Positions 1 to 8,524 of a stretch of DNA of 32,873 bases are shown here, in pieces (position 1 is the stretch's first letter; every line of letters begins with the position of its first letter). Position numbers and translations under genes: made by a program. The stretch comes from an uncultured Flavobacteriaceae bacterium (GTDB lineage: Bacteria; Bacteroidota; Bacteroidia; Flavobacteriales; Flavobacteriaceae): the NCBI GenBank assembly GCA_905479625.1, contig CAJQNF010000062.1, positions 1-32,873 of the forward strand, given 5' to 3'. Below the pieces are notes generated by a model. It saw only the letters and a program-made list of their open reading frames with translations. It was not told the DNA's origin and did not search any database.

Positions 1-456
1 GTATATAAAGCTTTCCTTGAAGGTGATTTCTTTTTCCTTATTTCGCGCCAAATACCTGGCAACATACATCATCAAGACAACTGAAGCCAGTGTAGAGGTT
101 TGAAAACCAATTCCAATAAATGGAATACTGATCCATCTACTGGCATTTGCCCCATCGATCACAGTTCCCTGAGTAAGGGTATATATAAGAAGTAATATGA
201 CCACAGGAAGCATCAAGACCGACAAACCACTGAAATACCTGTAAGGAATTTTATGGGTAGTATAGACGATGACAAATCCCATAACTAATAAGATAGCATG
301 TTTCAACAAATATCCAAGAGTTGACCCTTTTCCGGCTACATATACCAGATTTGTGCTGGCACTGTATACAGGAAGAAAAGAAAATATGGCCAGCGCGGCA
401 ACGATTGCCCAGATGGTCTTATCTCCTTTAATATTGTCAAAAAGTCTTGTCAGCAT
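1..456 (-). CDS. ftsW: FtsW, SEDS-family peptidoglycan glycosyltransferase (C-terminus off window)
   Basis: Only the first 152 residues are present; the frame runs open to base 1. The ATG at 454-456 gives MLTRLFDNIKGDKTIW, followed by hydrophobic segments at about residues 14-32, 52-66, 77-95 and 112-132. The motif NASRWI (about 104-109), before a FIGIGFQTS segment, matches the SEDS region usually written RRWI...FQPSE. FtsW polymerises septal glycan from lipid II at the inner membrane together with its partner transpeptidase FtsI, whose gene lies upstream in the same operon. The start is 14 bases after the stop of the truncated murD, so the two are co-transcribed. The position after mraY-murD is the standard dcw order. 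The truncation is due to the window edge only. RodA is the alternative SEDS protein, but the context favours FtsW. Confidence 0.93.
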   Translation of the reverse strand, partial: MLTRLFDNIKGDKTIWAIVAALAIFSFLPVYSASTNLVYVAGKGSTLGYLLKHAILLVMGFVIVYTTHKIPYRYFSGLSVLMLPVVILLLIYTLTQGTVIDGANASRWISIPFIGIGFQTSTLASVVLMMYVARYLARNKEKEITFKESFIY

Positions 457-470
457 ACTACTATTCGTTT

Positions 471-1019
471 TTATAATTGTCTTACAGCTTCTTTAAAACG
501 CTTACCTCTTTCTTCAAAATTTTCGGTTAAATTCTCACAGGCACCTGCTGGAGAAAAAAGAACAGTTTCTCCTTCTCTACTTAGTTTATAAGCTATCTTA
601 ACAGCATCACTAATACTATTAGTCTCGATCATAAAATCAACCACATTTCCAAAAGTCTCAATAAGTTTATCGTTGTTGGCTCCCAAACAAATTATGGCAT
701 TTACCTTTTCATTCACCAGAGGTAATAACATATCATAACTACTCTCTTCATCCAAACCACCTGCAATCCAGATCGTAGTATGTTCCATACTATCCAAGGC
801 ATAAAAAGTGGCATTGACATTAGCCGCTTTCGAGTCATTGACATATTGTGATCCATTGATTGTCAAGACATTCTCAAGCCTGTGCTCTTCATTTTCAAAA
901 TCAGCCATACAATTACGAATGGTTTCCTTTCTTACCCGCATTAAATCGGACAACGTGCTGGATGCCATAGCATTCTTTACATTAAAATTGGTTTGTAAAG
1001 CAAATGATGAAATACTCAT
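471..1019 (-). CDS. Truncated MurD: C-terminal ligase domain only
   Basis: This 182-residue ORF sits in the murD slot between mraY (29 bases upstream) and ftsW (14 bases downstream). It matches only the last ~40% of MurD (UDP-MurNAc-L-Ala:D-Glu ligase, usually ~440-450 aa). The match begins at the conserved G-x-HN-xx-N segment (here NFNVKN, residues 11-16) and runs through EEHRLE (44-49), YVNDSKAANVNATFYALDSM (59-78), IWIAGG (83-88) and SPAGAC (156-161) to RGKRFKEAV. The N-terminal UDP-substrate domain and the central P-loop ATPase domain are absent. Several active-site positions also differ from the family as I remember it: HN is FN, DSKAT is DSKAA, DKG is DEE, SPACAS is SPAGAC. The frame has no internal stop. 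It is either a decaying gene or a repurposed stand-alone domain; I would not expect ligase activity. Confidence 0.82.
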   Translation of the reverse strand: MSISSFALQTNFNVKNAMASSTLSDLMRVRKETIRNCMADFENEEHRLENVLTINGSQYVNDSKAANVNATFYALDSMEHTTIWIAGGLDEESSYDMLLPLVNEKVNAIICLGANNDKLIETFGNVVDFMIETNSISDAVKIAYKLSREGETVLFSPAGACENLTENFEERGKRFKEAVRQL

Positions 1020-1048
1020 GTAGTTTCTATTTAATTGTTATTGTTGAC

Positions 1049-2281
1049 TTATCTTACTTTTAAAGTTAAAATTGAGATCACGGCCAATAAAATGCCAACG
1101 ATCCAAAACCTGGTTACTATTTTACTTTCGTGATATCCTCGCTTCTGGTAATGATGGTGAAGCGGCGCCATTAGAAAAATTCTTTTTCCAGCACCATATT
1201 TTCTTTTTGTAAACTTGAAATAGGACACTTGAATCACTACCGACATATTTTCAGCCAAAAAGATTCCAGCAAGTATGGGGATCAAAAATTCCTTTCTTAC
1301 TGACAGGGCTATTACTGCGATGACCGCACCAATGGTCAAACTACCTGTATCTCCCATAAAAACCTGGGCAGGATAGGTATTATACCAAAGGAACCCAACG
1401 AGTCCTCCTACAAAGGCACTGATGAAAATGGTTATTTCACCCGAATTGGGTATATACATCACATTGAGATAATCAGCGAATATGATATTACCGGAGACCC
1501 AGGCAAAAATAGCCAGGGCCAAAACGATGATTGCCGAACTTCCGGCCGCAAGACCATCTATCCCATCTGTTAAATTCGCACCATTTGAAACTGCGGTAAT
1601 AATAAAAATCACTACGATCACAAAAAACAGCCATACGTAATCCTTGGTCCACTCGCCCATCCACGTAAGCAGGTTGGCATAATCAAATTCATTATTCTTT
1701 ACAAAAGGAATGGTCGTTTTGGTCGATTTCTCAGCATCACTGAACCTATTTGATGAAATGGTGATGTCCTGACTGATCACAACCTCTCCGTGTCTTAATT
1801 TTTCCTTAATCACAACATCCGGATTAAAATAAAGCATCAAACCCACAAAAATCCCTAAGCTTATCTGGCCCACTATTTTAAATCTCCCCTTGAGTCCTTC
1901 CTTATTCTTTTTAAATACTTTGATATAATCATCTATAAAACCGATGGTTCCCATCCATAGTGTGGTCACAATAAGAATGATGATATAAATATTATCAAGT
2001 TTAGCAAAAAGAAACACCGGGATCAAAGTCGCCAGAATGATGATCAATCCACCCATAGTAGGAGTTCCTTGCTTTTGAATCTGACCCTCAAGTCCAAGAT
2101 CCCTGACTGATTCTCCAACCTGAAGATTTCTCAGTTTATCTATGATCTTACGACCATAAATCGTGGATATCAATAAAGAGAATGCAAAAGCCAATGCCGA
2201 TCTAACCGAGATATATTGAAACAACCCAGTTCCAGGCAGGTTTGTATTTTGGTCTAAGAATTCAAATAAATAATATAGCAT
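1049..2281 (-). CDS. mraY: MraY, phospho-N-acetylmuramoyl-pentapeptide transferase
   Basis: The product is a 410-residue polytopic membrane enzyme that moves phospho-MurNAc-pentapeptide from UDP onto undecaprenyl phosphate to make lipid I. The family signatures are all visible: the aspartate pair in [17 protein letters not shown] (about 114-130), [12 protein letters not shown] (about 236-247), [12 protein letters not shown], and the triple-histidine loop LHHHYQKRG near residue 375. The length is typical of Bacteroidetes, whose MraY has a longer loop between the first catalytic motifs; here that loop is a polar stretch at about 155-205. It starts 9 bases after murE and continues the same operon. 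No key residue is missing. Confidence 0.97.
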   Translation of the reverse strand: MLYYLFEFLDQNTNLPGTGLFQYISVRSALAFAFSLLISTIYGRKIIDKLRNLQVGESVRDLGLEGQIQKQGTPTMGGLIIILATLIPVFLFAKLDNIYIIILIVTTLWMGTIGFIDDYIKVFKKNKEGLKGRFKIVGQISLGIFVGLMLYFNPDVVIKEKLRHGEVVISQDITISSNRFSDAEKSTKTTIPFVKNNEFDYANLLTWMGEWTKDYVWLFFVIVVIFIITAVSNGANLTDGIDGLAAGSSAIIVLALAIFAWVSGNIIFADYLNVMYIPNSGEITIFISAFVGGLVGFLWYNTYPAQVFMGDTGSLTIGAVIAVIALSVRKEFLIPILAGIFLAENMSVVIQVSYFKFTKRKYGAGKRIFLMAPLHHHYQKRGYHESKIVTRFWIVGILLAVISILTLKVR

Positions 2282-2290
2282 TCTCGGTTT

Positions 2291-3754
2291 TTATTTGTTC
2301 AGTTCAGTTAGTATTTGATTCGTTATTTCAAAATCATCAAAACCGGTCTTATGATCTCCAATGATCTGGTAGGTTTCATGACCTTTTCCCGCAATCAGTA
2401 TGATATCTCCCTGTTGTGCTAATTTGCAAGCCGTTTTAATAGCCTGTTTTCTATCAATAATGGATATGGTTTTTTTATAGTTTTCCGGACGGACACCTGC
2501 TTCAACTTCATCAATGATCTGCTGAGGATCCTCACTTCTTGGATTATCTGAAGTAAAAACCACCTGATTACTGAGGCTTGAAGCGATGTTTCCCATTTTA
2601 GGTCGCTTGGTTCGGTCTCTGTCTCCTCCACAACCCACTACGGTAATCACTTGCTCATTAAAGGTTCTGATCGAATTGATTGTTTCCAAAACATTTTTTA
2701 ATGCATCCGGAGTATGTGCATAGTCAATAATGGCATTCACACCGCCCTGAGACACCGCATGCTGAAATCGTCCCGACACATTGTCAAGTTCACTCAGAAT
2801 TCTAAGGTTCTCATATTTTTCAATTCCTAACAAATCAGTTGTCGCATAAATAGCCAGGAGATTATAAGCATTAAAAGAACCGATAAGCTTGGTCCAAACT
2901 TCTTGTCCATTAATATTCAACAACAAACCATTGAACTGGTTTTCTATAATTCTGGCTTTATAATCTGCCTCCGTTTTAAGGGCATAACCATATTTTTTGG
3001 CTTTCGTATTCTGAAGCATTACATCTCCATTCTTATCATCAAGGTTGACAAGGGCAAAAGCCGTTGATGGTAAATGATCAAAAAAGGATTTTTTAACATC
3101 TCTGTATGCTGCAAAAGTTTTATGATAGTCTAAATGATCATGGGTCAGGTTTGTAAAAATCCCTCCCTTAAAGATTAATCCTGAAGTACGCTTTTGGTGA
3201 ATTCCATGAGAACTTACCTCCATAAAACAATGACTCACTCCTTGATCTACCATCTCTCTCAACACTTTATTTATCGTAAGAGAGTCGGGAGTTGTATGGG
3301 TTGCAGGGATATCTTTATCACCGATCAGAATCTTAATTGTTGAGATCAATCCACTTTTACATCCAGCTTTTTGAAATTGATCGGCAAGCAACGTTGCAAT
3401 AGTCGTCTTACCATTAGTGCCGGTAACACCAACCAGCGTCAGTTCGGCCGAAGGAATGTCATAAAAGTTAGAAGCGATAATAGCTAAAGCTTCGTTGCTA
3501 TCATCCACTTGTACAAAAGTAACTCCCTCAGGTGTTTCCATTGGAAAATCATGACATACAATGACCAAAGCGCCATCGGAAATAGCACCGGTAATAAAAG
3601 TATGACCATCAACGATGAGACCCTTTTGAGCCACAAACAAAGATCCGGGAGTGATATTCCTGGAATCAAACTCCACCGAATGCACATCAATATTAGTCGA
3701 CCCTTTTACTGATTCAACTGATACTCCGTACAATATGTCTTTTAACTTTTTCAA
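2291..3754 (-). CDS. murE: MurE, UDP-MurNAc-L-Ala-D-Glu:meso-diaminopimelate ligase
   Basis: This 487-residue cytoplasmic Mur ligase adds the third residue of the stem peptide. The P-loop GTNGKTT lies at 112-118. The conserved THTTPDS and SSHGIHQKR segments bind the UDP-MurNAc-dipeptide. DNPRSEDP at 403-410 is the signature of the meso-diaminopimelate-adding type (lysine-adding enzymes lack DNPR), so the wall is predicted to be the DAP type. The length is normal and all three domains are present, in contrast to the neighbouring murD remnant. It begins 1 base after the ftsI stop, which suggests translational coupling. Confidence 0.97.
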   Translation of the reverse strand: MKKLKDILYGVSVESVKGSTNIDVHSVEFDSRNITPGSLFVAQKGLIVDGHTFITGAISDGALVIVCHDFPMETPEGVTFVQVDDSNEALAIIASNFYDIPSAELTLVGVTGTNGKTTIATLLADQFQKAGCKSGLISTIKILIGDKDIPATHTTPDSLTINKVLREMVDQGVSHCFMEVSSHGIHQKRTSGLIFKGGIFTNLTHDHLDYHKTFAAYRDVKKSFFDHLPSTAFALVNLDDKNGDVMLQNTKAKKYGYALKTEADYKARIIENQFNGLLLNINGQEVWTKLIGSFNAYNLLAIYATTDLLGIEKYENLRILSELDNVSGRFQHAVSQGGVNAIIDYAHTPDALKNVLETINSIRTFNEQVITVVGCGGDRDRTKRPKMGNIASSLSNQVVFTSDNPRSEDPQQIIDEVEAGVRPENYKKTISIIDRKQAIKTACKLAQQGDIILIAGKGHETYQIIGDHKTGFDDFEITNQILTELNK

Positions 3755-3755
3755 C

Positions 3756-5732
3756 TTAAGACAGTTCCAATTTGATAATATCCCCTTTTTTCAAGGTCGA
3801 TCCAGCCTTAATTGACTGAGATTTAACTTTTCCTATTCCCTTCATATTCACCTTAAAACCCATATTTTCTAAAAGGGAGACGGCATCCATTCCAGGCATA
3901 TTTCTTACGTCTGGCACTTCAGTATAGGATTCATTCGCTTTTTTATAATACCCGTCATAAGCTTCATCCATCTTTTTAACCTGCTCAGCAAATTTCACTT
4001 CCTCTTCCACCGGGGTATCTGTATAGATTTTTCTGGCAATTCGCTCAAATACCGGAGCAGCAACAATATTGCCGTAATACCCTTTCTTTTTGTTTGGCTT
4101 ATGAATAACTACAATACAGGAATACTTGGGCTCGTCTGCAGGAAAATACCCCACGAATGATGAAATATACTTGGTATTGTCTGTCCAGTATTCTGTCTGA
4201 CAGGTGCCTGTTTTTCCTGCCATTGAAAAGTTCGGATCGAAAATATTATCTGCTGTACCTCGCTTTACAACATTCAGCATCATCTCTTTTACCTTATCAA
4301 TAGTTTCCTGAGAGCAGATCTGAGGATGCATGATCTCTTTTTCAAATTTGGTCACTACGTTACTTTGCGCCCTGATCTCTTTAACAAATCGGGGTCTGAC
4401 CATTTCACCATTGTTGGCAATAGCATTGTAAAAAGTCAGGGTCTGAAGCGGCGTAAACGAAACCCCATAACCATAGGCCATCCAAGGAAGCGACAAACCA
4501 TTCCAGCTTGCCTTATCCTTTGGATTTGGTATTTTAGGTTGCCCTTCACCTTTGATTGGCAGGCCTATTTTTTGCCCCACCATCATTCTTTCAAGGCCTT
4601 GGATAAACTTTTCAGGACGATCCTTGTAGTTCTCATCTATAATCTTAACGATTCCTACATTTGATGAAACCTCGAAAACTCTTGCGGCCGAAATTTCACC
4701 ATAACCCCCATGATGCGAATCTCTCACTGGCTTGCCGTGAAATCGGATCACTCCTTTTTCTGTATCGATGATGTCGGTAGTATCAATTACTTTATCTTCC
4801 AAAGCAACTACCATCCCCATAAGTTTAAAAGTAGAGCCGGGCTCATGAGATTCATAGATCGCATAATTTCGCTGCTCGAAATAAGTGCCTTCAGAGGTTC
4901 TTCCCAGATTTGAAATGGCCTTGACCTCACCTGTTTTCGTCTCCATAACCACCACCGAACCATGATCAGCTTCAAATTTCTCCAACTGGGCCAACAAAGC
5001 GTGATGTGCCACATCCTGAATCTTAAGATCTATTGTGGTGATGATATCTTTTCCGTCAATGGGCTCAATTTCATTATTGTCATTTAAAGGCTTCCATTGT
5101 CCTTTGGCAATTTTCTGCTTTAAGCGCTTTCCCTTTTTCCCTCTGAGGAATTCATAAAAACTACCTTCAATTCCTACGCGACCTCTGTAGTCATCGTAAC
5201 CAACCGCTCGCTCAGCAATCTTTCCTATCGGATGCTCTCTCACAGTACGCTGTTCCATGATCAAACCTCCTCGATACGTACCTAATTTGAAAATAGGAAA
5301 TTTCTTTAATCGCTGATAATCATTATAACTCAGATTCCTGGTAATAAACAGGTACCTGTTCTTATTTACTCTTGCCTTCCTGATCTTATTTTCATAATAC
5401 CCGGCAGATTTACCAAGCATTTCAGACAAGGCGATACTCAAATCTTTAATCCCTGCTTCAAATGCATCATCAGAAACAGTTACGGCATCCATTCTTATGT
5501 CAAATCTGGAAACCGAGGTGGCCAATAAACTCCCGTCAGCTGTATACACACTTCCCCGATTGGCGGCAATCTCAAAAGTTTTTACGGTTCCCTGCTCCGC
5601 TTCAACCCGATATTTATCGCCATCAATATGTTCTATCTCAATAAGCTTATAAACGATAGCAACGGCAAACAAGAACAAAAACCCGGTAAGCAGGTAGAGT
5701 TTATTTAATATTTGTTTCTTTTCGACAGCCAT
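3756..5732 (-). CDS. ftsI: FtsI / PBP3-type division transpeptidase with a PASTA domain
   Basis: The product has 658 residues. A short cytoplasmic tail is followed by one membrane segment at about 12-32, a PBP dimerisation domain, and a transpeptidase domain. The three penicillin-binding motifs are S300-T-F-K303, S356-S-N358 and K507-T-G509. A single PASTA domain (about 598-658) begins at EVPDVRNMPGMDAV. This is the class B PBP that cross-links septal peptidoglycan as the partner of FtsW. The C-terminal PASTA is common in Bacteroidetes FtsI. It lies 2 bases after ftsL and 1 base before murE. A sporulation-type SpoVD has the same architecture, but the dcw context decides for FtsI. Confidence 0.95.
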   Translation of the reverse strand: MAVEKKQILNKLYLLTGFLFLFAVAIVYKLIEIEHIDGDKYRVEAEQGTVKTFEIAANRGSVYTADGSLLATSVSRFDIRMDAVTVSDDAFEAGIKDLSIALSEMLGKSAGYYENKIRKARVNKNRYLFITRNLSYNDYQRLKKFPIFKLGTYRGGLIMEQRTVREHPIGKIAERAVGYDDYRGRVGIEGSFYEFLRGKKGKRLKQKIAKGQWKPLNDNNEIEPIDGKDIITTIDLKIQDVAHHALLAQLEKFEADHGSVVVMETKTGEVKAISNLGRTSEGTYFEQRNYAIYESHEPGSTFKLMGMVVALEDKVIDTTDIIDTEKGVIRFHGKPVRDSHHGGYGEISAARVFEVSSNVGIVKIIDENYKDRPEKFIQGLERMMVGQKIGLPIKGEGQPKIPNPKDKASWNGLSLPWMAYGYGVSFTPLQTLTFYNAIANNGEMVRPRFVKEIRAQSNVVTKFEKEIMHPQICSQETIDKVKEMMLNVVKRGTADNIFDPNFSMAGKTGTCQTEYWTDNTKYISSFVGYFPADEPKYSCIVVIHKPNKKKGYYGNIVAAPVFERIARKIYTDTPVEEEVKFAEQVKKMDEAYDGYYKKANESYTEVPDVRNMPGMDAVSLLENMGFKVNMKGIGKVKSQSIKAGSTLKKGDIIKLELS

Positions 5733-5734
5733 GG

Positions 5735-6061
5735 TTAGTTGCTAATGATCACCTTGATCTTTTGAGGTGGTATTTGTGAAACATACAGTCCGTTATCTGC
5801 AAGCCTTTTAGAAATGCTCGACTCCATTTTTAATTTCATTAAATCGGATCGTGTTGCCACAAACACGGAATAGAGTTTGCGTTTTTCTTTGTTAAGCGTT
5901 GAAATACTCTGAACTTTTCTGTCTATTTGATGAGAGCTGGTGATCATCAAAAGGGCAAGAAAGGTTAGAAATATAATAAAGCCCCAATTCTTCTTCGCAT
6001 CCTCATCCACCAGAAATTTTCCCTTAAGAATGTTGTACAAGGTTTGTTTGACTTTTGACAT
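5735..6061 (-). CDS. ftsL: FtsL-like cell division protein
   Basis: This small bitopic protein has 108 residues: a basic cytoplasmic head (KVKQTLYNILKGK), one membrane helix at about 27-43 (WGFIIFLTFLALLMITSS), then a periplasmic region with heptad-like leucines and charged residues (about 48-85). This is the FtsL plan, a short coiled-coil component that bridges FtsQ/FtsB and activates FtsWI. FtsL is too divergent to assign on sequence alone; the call rests on size, topology and the invariant position between rsmH and ftsI. It starts 24 bases after the rsmH stop. Confidence 0.85.
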   Translation of the reverse strand: MSKVKQTLYNILKGKFLVDEDAKKNWGFIIFLTFLALLMITSSHQIDRKVQSISTLNKEKRKLYSVFVATRSDLMKLKMESSISKRLADNGLYVSQIPPQKIKVIISN

Positions 6062-6085
6062 TTTGAGTTATGACTTCTAGTTTGA

Positions 6086-6982
6086 TTAATTTTTTTCTGC
6101 TATTCTTAACTTGGCGCTTCTTGCCCTGTTATTCTTTTTTATTTCTTCTGCTGACGGAATGATCAGTTTTCCCACCTTTTTAAAAGGGACACTTACGTTC
6201 CCATAAAAATCCTTCTCAGCTTCCCCTTTAAATAATCCAGATTGAATAAATCTTTTTACCAATCTGTCTTCTAAAGAATGGTATGAGATTACACTCAACC
6301 TCCCCTTTTTATCTAGCAAATCCGGCGTTTGTAATAAAAACTCCTTTAACACTTGCATCTCCTGATTCACTTCTATCCTGATCGCCTGAAAAATCTGAGC
6401 AAGAATCTTGTGCTCTTTTGGCTTGGGTAAAAATTTCTGCAAAACTTCTTTCAATTGAAAGCTTGTTTTTATCGGGCTACCCTCTCTGGCTTTCACTATT
6501 TCTCTTGATAGCGCTCTTGAATTTCTCAACTCACCATACTGAAACAAGACCTGAGCGAGTTCCTCTTCCTTATATTTGTTAACTACTTCGTAAGCAGATA
6601 CTGCATCACTTATATCCATCCTCATATCAAGCTCTGCATCAAATCTTGTGGAAAAACCACGGGCAGCACTATCAAATTGATGTGAAGAAACACCCAGATC
6701 AGCCAAAATTCCATCAACTTTCTTGACTCCATAAAATCTCAGAAATCGACCAATGAACCTAAAATTCTCATTGATCAACACAAAACGCTCATCCTGAATT
6801 TCATTCCTCAAGGCATCAGCATCCTGATCAAAGGCAAACAATCTTCCCTGGTCACCAAGTCGTTTCAATATTTCTTTTGAGTGCCCTCCACCTCCGAAGG
6901 TGACATCCACATAAATACCATCTGGTTTGATTTTTAGACCATCAACACTTTCAAAGAGCAGCACAGGATCATGATAACTCAT
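6086..6982 (-). CDS. rsmH: RsmH (MraW), 16S rRNA m4C1402 methyltransferase
   Basis: This SAM-dependent methyltransferase N4-methylates C1402 in the decoding centre of 16S rRNA. The SAM-binding glycine loop VDVTFGGGGHSKEIL is near the N-terminus. ILADLGVSSHQFD and the family hallmark RGFSTRFDAELDMRMD follow; near the C-terminus is VISYHSLEDRLVKRF. I choose the ATG at 6980-6982 (MSYHDPVLL, 298 aa) because family members start just before YHxPVL. An in-frame ATG at 6994 would add four residues. With the chosen start, the gene overlaps the end of mraZ by 14 bases. Confidence 0.95.
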   Translation of the reverse strand: MSYHDPVLLFESVDGLKIKPDGIYVDVTFGGGGHSKEILKRLGDQGRLFAFDQDADALRNEIQDERFVLINENFRFIGRFLRFYGVKKVDGILADLGVSSHQFDSAARGFSTRFDAELDMRMDISDAVSAYEVVNKYKEEELAQVLFQYGELRNSRALSREIVKAREGSPIKTSFQLKEVLQKFLPKPKEHKILAQIFQAIRIEVNQEMQVLKEFLLQTPDLLDKKGRLSVISYHSLEDRLVKRFIQSGLFKGEAEKDFYGNVSVPFKKVGKLIIPSAEEIKKNNRARSAKLRIAEKN

Positions 6983-7442
6983 TATCGTTATCATTTACAT
7001 TACCCATTACATCTTCAGCCAGATCAGCAAAATCAATCGCTGCGTCATCTATGGCTTTTTCATATTTATCCTTATCCCAAATTTCAATGATATTCACCGA
7101 CGATGAGAGAACAACTTCCTTGGTAATTCCTGAAAACAAATGCAGATCCTTAGGGATCAGCATTCTTCCCGACACATCTAGCTCCACAACTTTTACACCT
7201 GCGGTAAACCTTCTGATAAAATCATTATTCTTCTTTACGAATCTGTTCAACTTGTTTACTTTCGTCATCATTTCATTCCATTCCTTCATGGGGTACAACT
7301 CCAAACATGGCTGAAAAACAGAACGCTTTAAAACAAAACCATCCTGTAGTATACTGGATAGTTGCTTCTTAAGTGGAGATGGCAGCATCAAACGTCCTTT
7401 GACGTCTGCCTTACATTCATATGTACCGATTAGATTTACCAC
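6969..7442 (-). CDS. mraZ: MraZ, transcriptional regulator of the dcw operon
   Basis: MraZ is a DNA-binding protein of the SpoVT/AbrB-like double-psi fold that controls its own operon. Two copies of the fold are visible: LIGTYECKADVKGRLMLP near the N-terminus and VVELDVSGRMLIPKDL in the middle, each with the D-x-x-GR core. The open frame extends to a GTG at 7493, which would add 17 residues. I prefer the GTG at 7440-7442 (VVNLIGTYEC, 157 aa) for two reasons: known MraZ proteins begin just before LIGTYECK, and the upstream GTG lies in the operator repeats, ahead of the predicted -7 element. There is no ATG alternative close to the domain. It is the first gene of the operon. Confidence 0.93.
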   Translation of the reverse strand: MVNLIGTYECKADVKGRLMLPSPLKKQLSSILQDGFVLKRSVFQPCLELYPMKEWNEMMTKVNKLNRFVKKNNDFIRRFTAGVKVVELDVSGRMLIPKDLHLFSGITKEVVLSSSVNIIEIWDKDKYEKAIDDAAIDFADLAEDVMGNVNDNDNELS

Positions 7443-7471
7443 TTTAAGCCCTGAAAATTGAATTATTATGA

Positions 7472-7479
7472 CAAATATA
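7472..7479 (-). promoter_or_regulatory. Putative dcw operon promoter, -7 element TATATTTG
   Basis: On the minus strand TATATTTG matches the Bacteroidetes -7 consensus TAnnTTTG. It lies 29 bases ahead of the GTG chosen for mraZ. No good -33 TTTG is present; that position is occupied by the decamer repeats, which would fit control by a bound regulator. Confidence 0.6.
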
Positions 7480-7483
7480 TGGA

Positions 7484-7513
7484 TTTTTACCACTTTTTAC
7501 CATTTTTTACCAC
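7484..7513 (-). promoter_or_regulatory. Three tandem decamers, probable MraZ operator
   Basis: Read on the minus strand, GTGGTAAAAA, ATGGTAAAAA and GTGGTAAAAA (in either order) follow each other with an exact 10-base period at 7504-7513, 7494-7503 and 7484-7493. MraZ is known to bind short direct repeats of about one helical turn in front of its own gene. The repeats sit immediately upstream of the predicted -7 element, in the -33 region. A fourth, partial copy (GTGGTAAATC, 7433-7442) contains the mraZ start codon itself. Confidence 0.7.
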
Positions 7514-7551
7514 TTTGTTGATAACTTTCTTTATATTAGCCTAAGTAATTG

Positions 7552-7569
7552 ATTTAATGACCATTAAAT
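7552..7569. repeat. 18-bp perfect inverted repeat in the divergent intergenic region
   Basis: ATTTAATG-AC-CATTAAAT is a perfect palindrome of two 8-base arms around a 2-base centre. It lies between the dcw promoter and the hydrolase promoter. This could be the binding site of a dimeric regulator. The AT-rich composition raises the odds of chance. Confidence 0.45.
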
Positions 7570-7640
7570 AATCAGGAGTATTTTTGTGAAAAATAATTTG
7601 AACTAATGAATAGAAAATTAGTACTTTGAAGCAAATTATT

Positions 7641-7648
7641 TAAATTTG
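7641..7648 (+). promoter_or_regulatory. Putative promoter of the hydrolase gene, -7 element TAAATTTG
   Basis: TAAATTTG matches TAnnTTTG. TTAG sits 19 bases upstream (7618-7621), one mismatch from the -33 TTTG. The element is 26 bases before the ATG at 7675. Confidence 0.55.
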
Positions 7649-7674
7649 CAAATCGCATAGAATTTAGATCGTAA

Positions 7675-8442
7675 ATGAAATATACCCTTAAAAAAGAAAA
7701 TGGCTATTCTTATTTGGAATCCGGGGAAGGAACCCCTTTGATTATTCTACATGGCCTAATGGGAAACTTAAGTAATTTCGATGGAGTTTTTGACCACTTT
7801 TCAGATCTGGGCTACCAAGTCATTATGCCTGAACTTCCCATTTATACTTTACCACTTTTAAAGACCAACGTCAAAAACCTGTCAAAGTTTATCAAAGACT
7901 TTGTTAAGTTTAAAGGTATTGACAATTATATACTCATGGGCAACTCCCTTGGAGGTCATATTGCGCTGTTTCACACAAAGTTGAATCCAAAAAATGTGAG
8001 TGGACTGGTACTGACTGGAAGCTCAGGCCTCTACGAAAATTCTATGGGTGAAAGTTACCCAAAAAGAGGGGATTACGAGTACATCAAAAAGAAAGCACAG
8101 GATGTTTTTTATGATCCTGAAATTGCTACAAAAGAAGTTGTTGACGATGTTTTTGACACATTAAACAACCGCAACAAACTGATCAGAACCATAGCTATTG
8201 CCAAAAGTGCCATTCGTCACAACATGGCTAATGACTTGCCGAAAATGACAGTACCAACCTGCTTGATCTGGGGAAAAAATGATACTGTAACGCCTCCTTC
8301 TGTTGCAGATGAATTTGATAAATTGTTACCAAATTCTGAGCTGCATTGGATCGATAAATGCGGACATGCTCCAATGATGGAACGTCCTGACGAATTCAAT
8401 GAATTGTTGGAACCCTGGCTTACCAAAAATTTTAGGAAATAA
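7675..8442 (+). CDS. Alpha/beta-fold hydrolase
   Basis: This 255-residue cytoplasmic protein has no signal peptide. An oxyanion-hole motif LHGLMGN is at about residues 26-32. The nucleophile elbow is GNSLGG (serine at about 91), the acid is probably the aspartate in IWGKNDTVTP (about 204), and the catalytic histidine is in DKCGHAPMMERP (about 231). The family includes esterases, lipases and meta-cleavage-product hydrolases; nothing here fixes the substrate. It is divergent from the dcw operon and upstream of engB, with its own predicted promoter. Confidence 0.88.
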   Translation: MKYTLKKENGYSYLESGEGTPLIILHGLMGNLSNFDGVFDHFSDLGYQVIMPELPIYTLPLLKTNVKNLSKFIKDFVKFKGIDNYILMGNSLGGHIALFHTKLNPKNVSGLVLTGSSGLYENSMGESYPKRGDYEYIKKKAQDVFYDPEIATKEVVDDVFDTLNNRNKLIRTIAIAKSAIRHNMANDLPKMTVPTCLIWGKNDTVTPPSVADEFDKLLPNSELHWIDKCGHAPMMERPDEFNELLEPWLTKNFRK

Positions 8443-8524
8443 TTTTTTCGCTCATTTAGATACATCCAATGAACGCTAACCTATGATCATGGAATTTTTT
8501 CTATGAAATAATGATGTGTCCTTG

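Noticed and set aside
4326-4664. 112-aa open frame on the plus strand within ftsI
   Set aside because: It is antisense to the conserved transpeptidase domain, has no recognisable domain and no promoter; a shadow frame.
7443-7493. Longer MraZ N-terminus starting at the GTG at 7493
   Set aside because: It adds a 17-residue hydrophobic stretch foreign to MraZ and would start inside the operator repeats, upstream of the predicted promoter element.
7621-7628. TTTG at 7625-7628 as the -33 box of the hydrolase promoter
   Set aside because: Only 12 bases separate it from the -7 element, against about 19 expected; TTAG at 7618-7621 has the right spacing.
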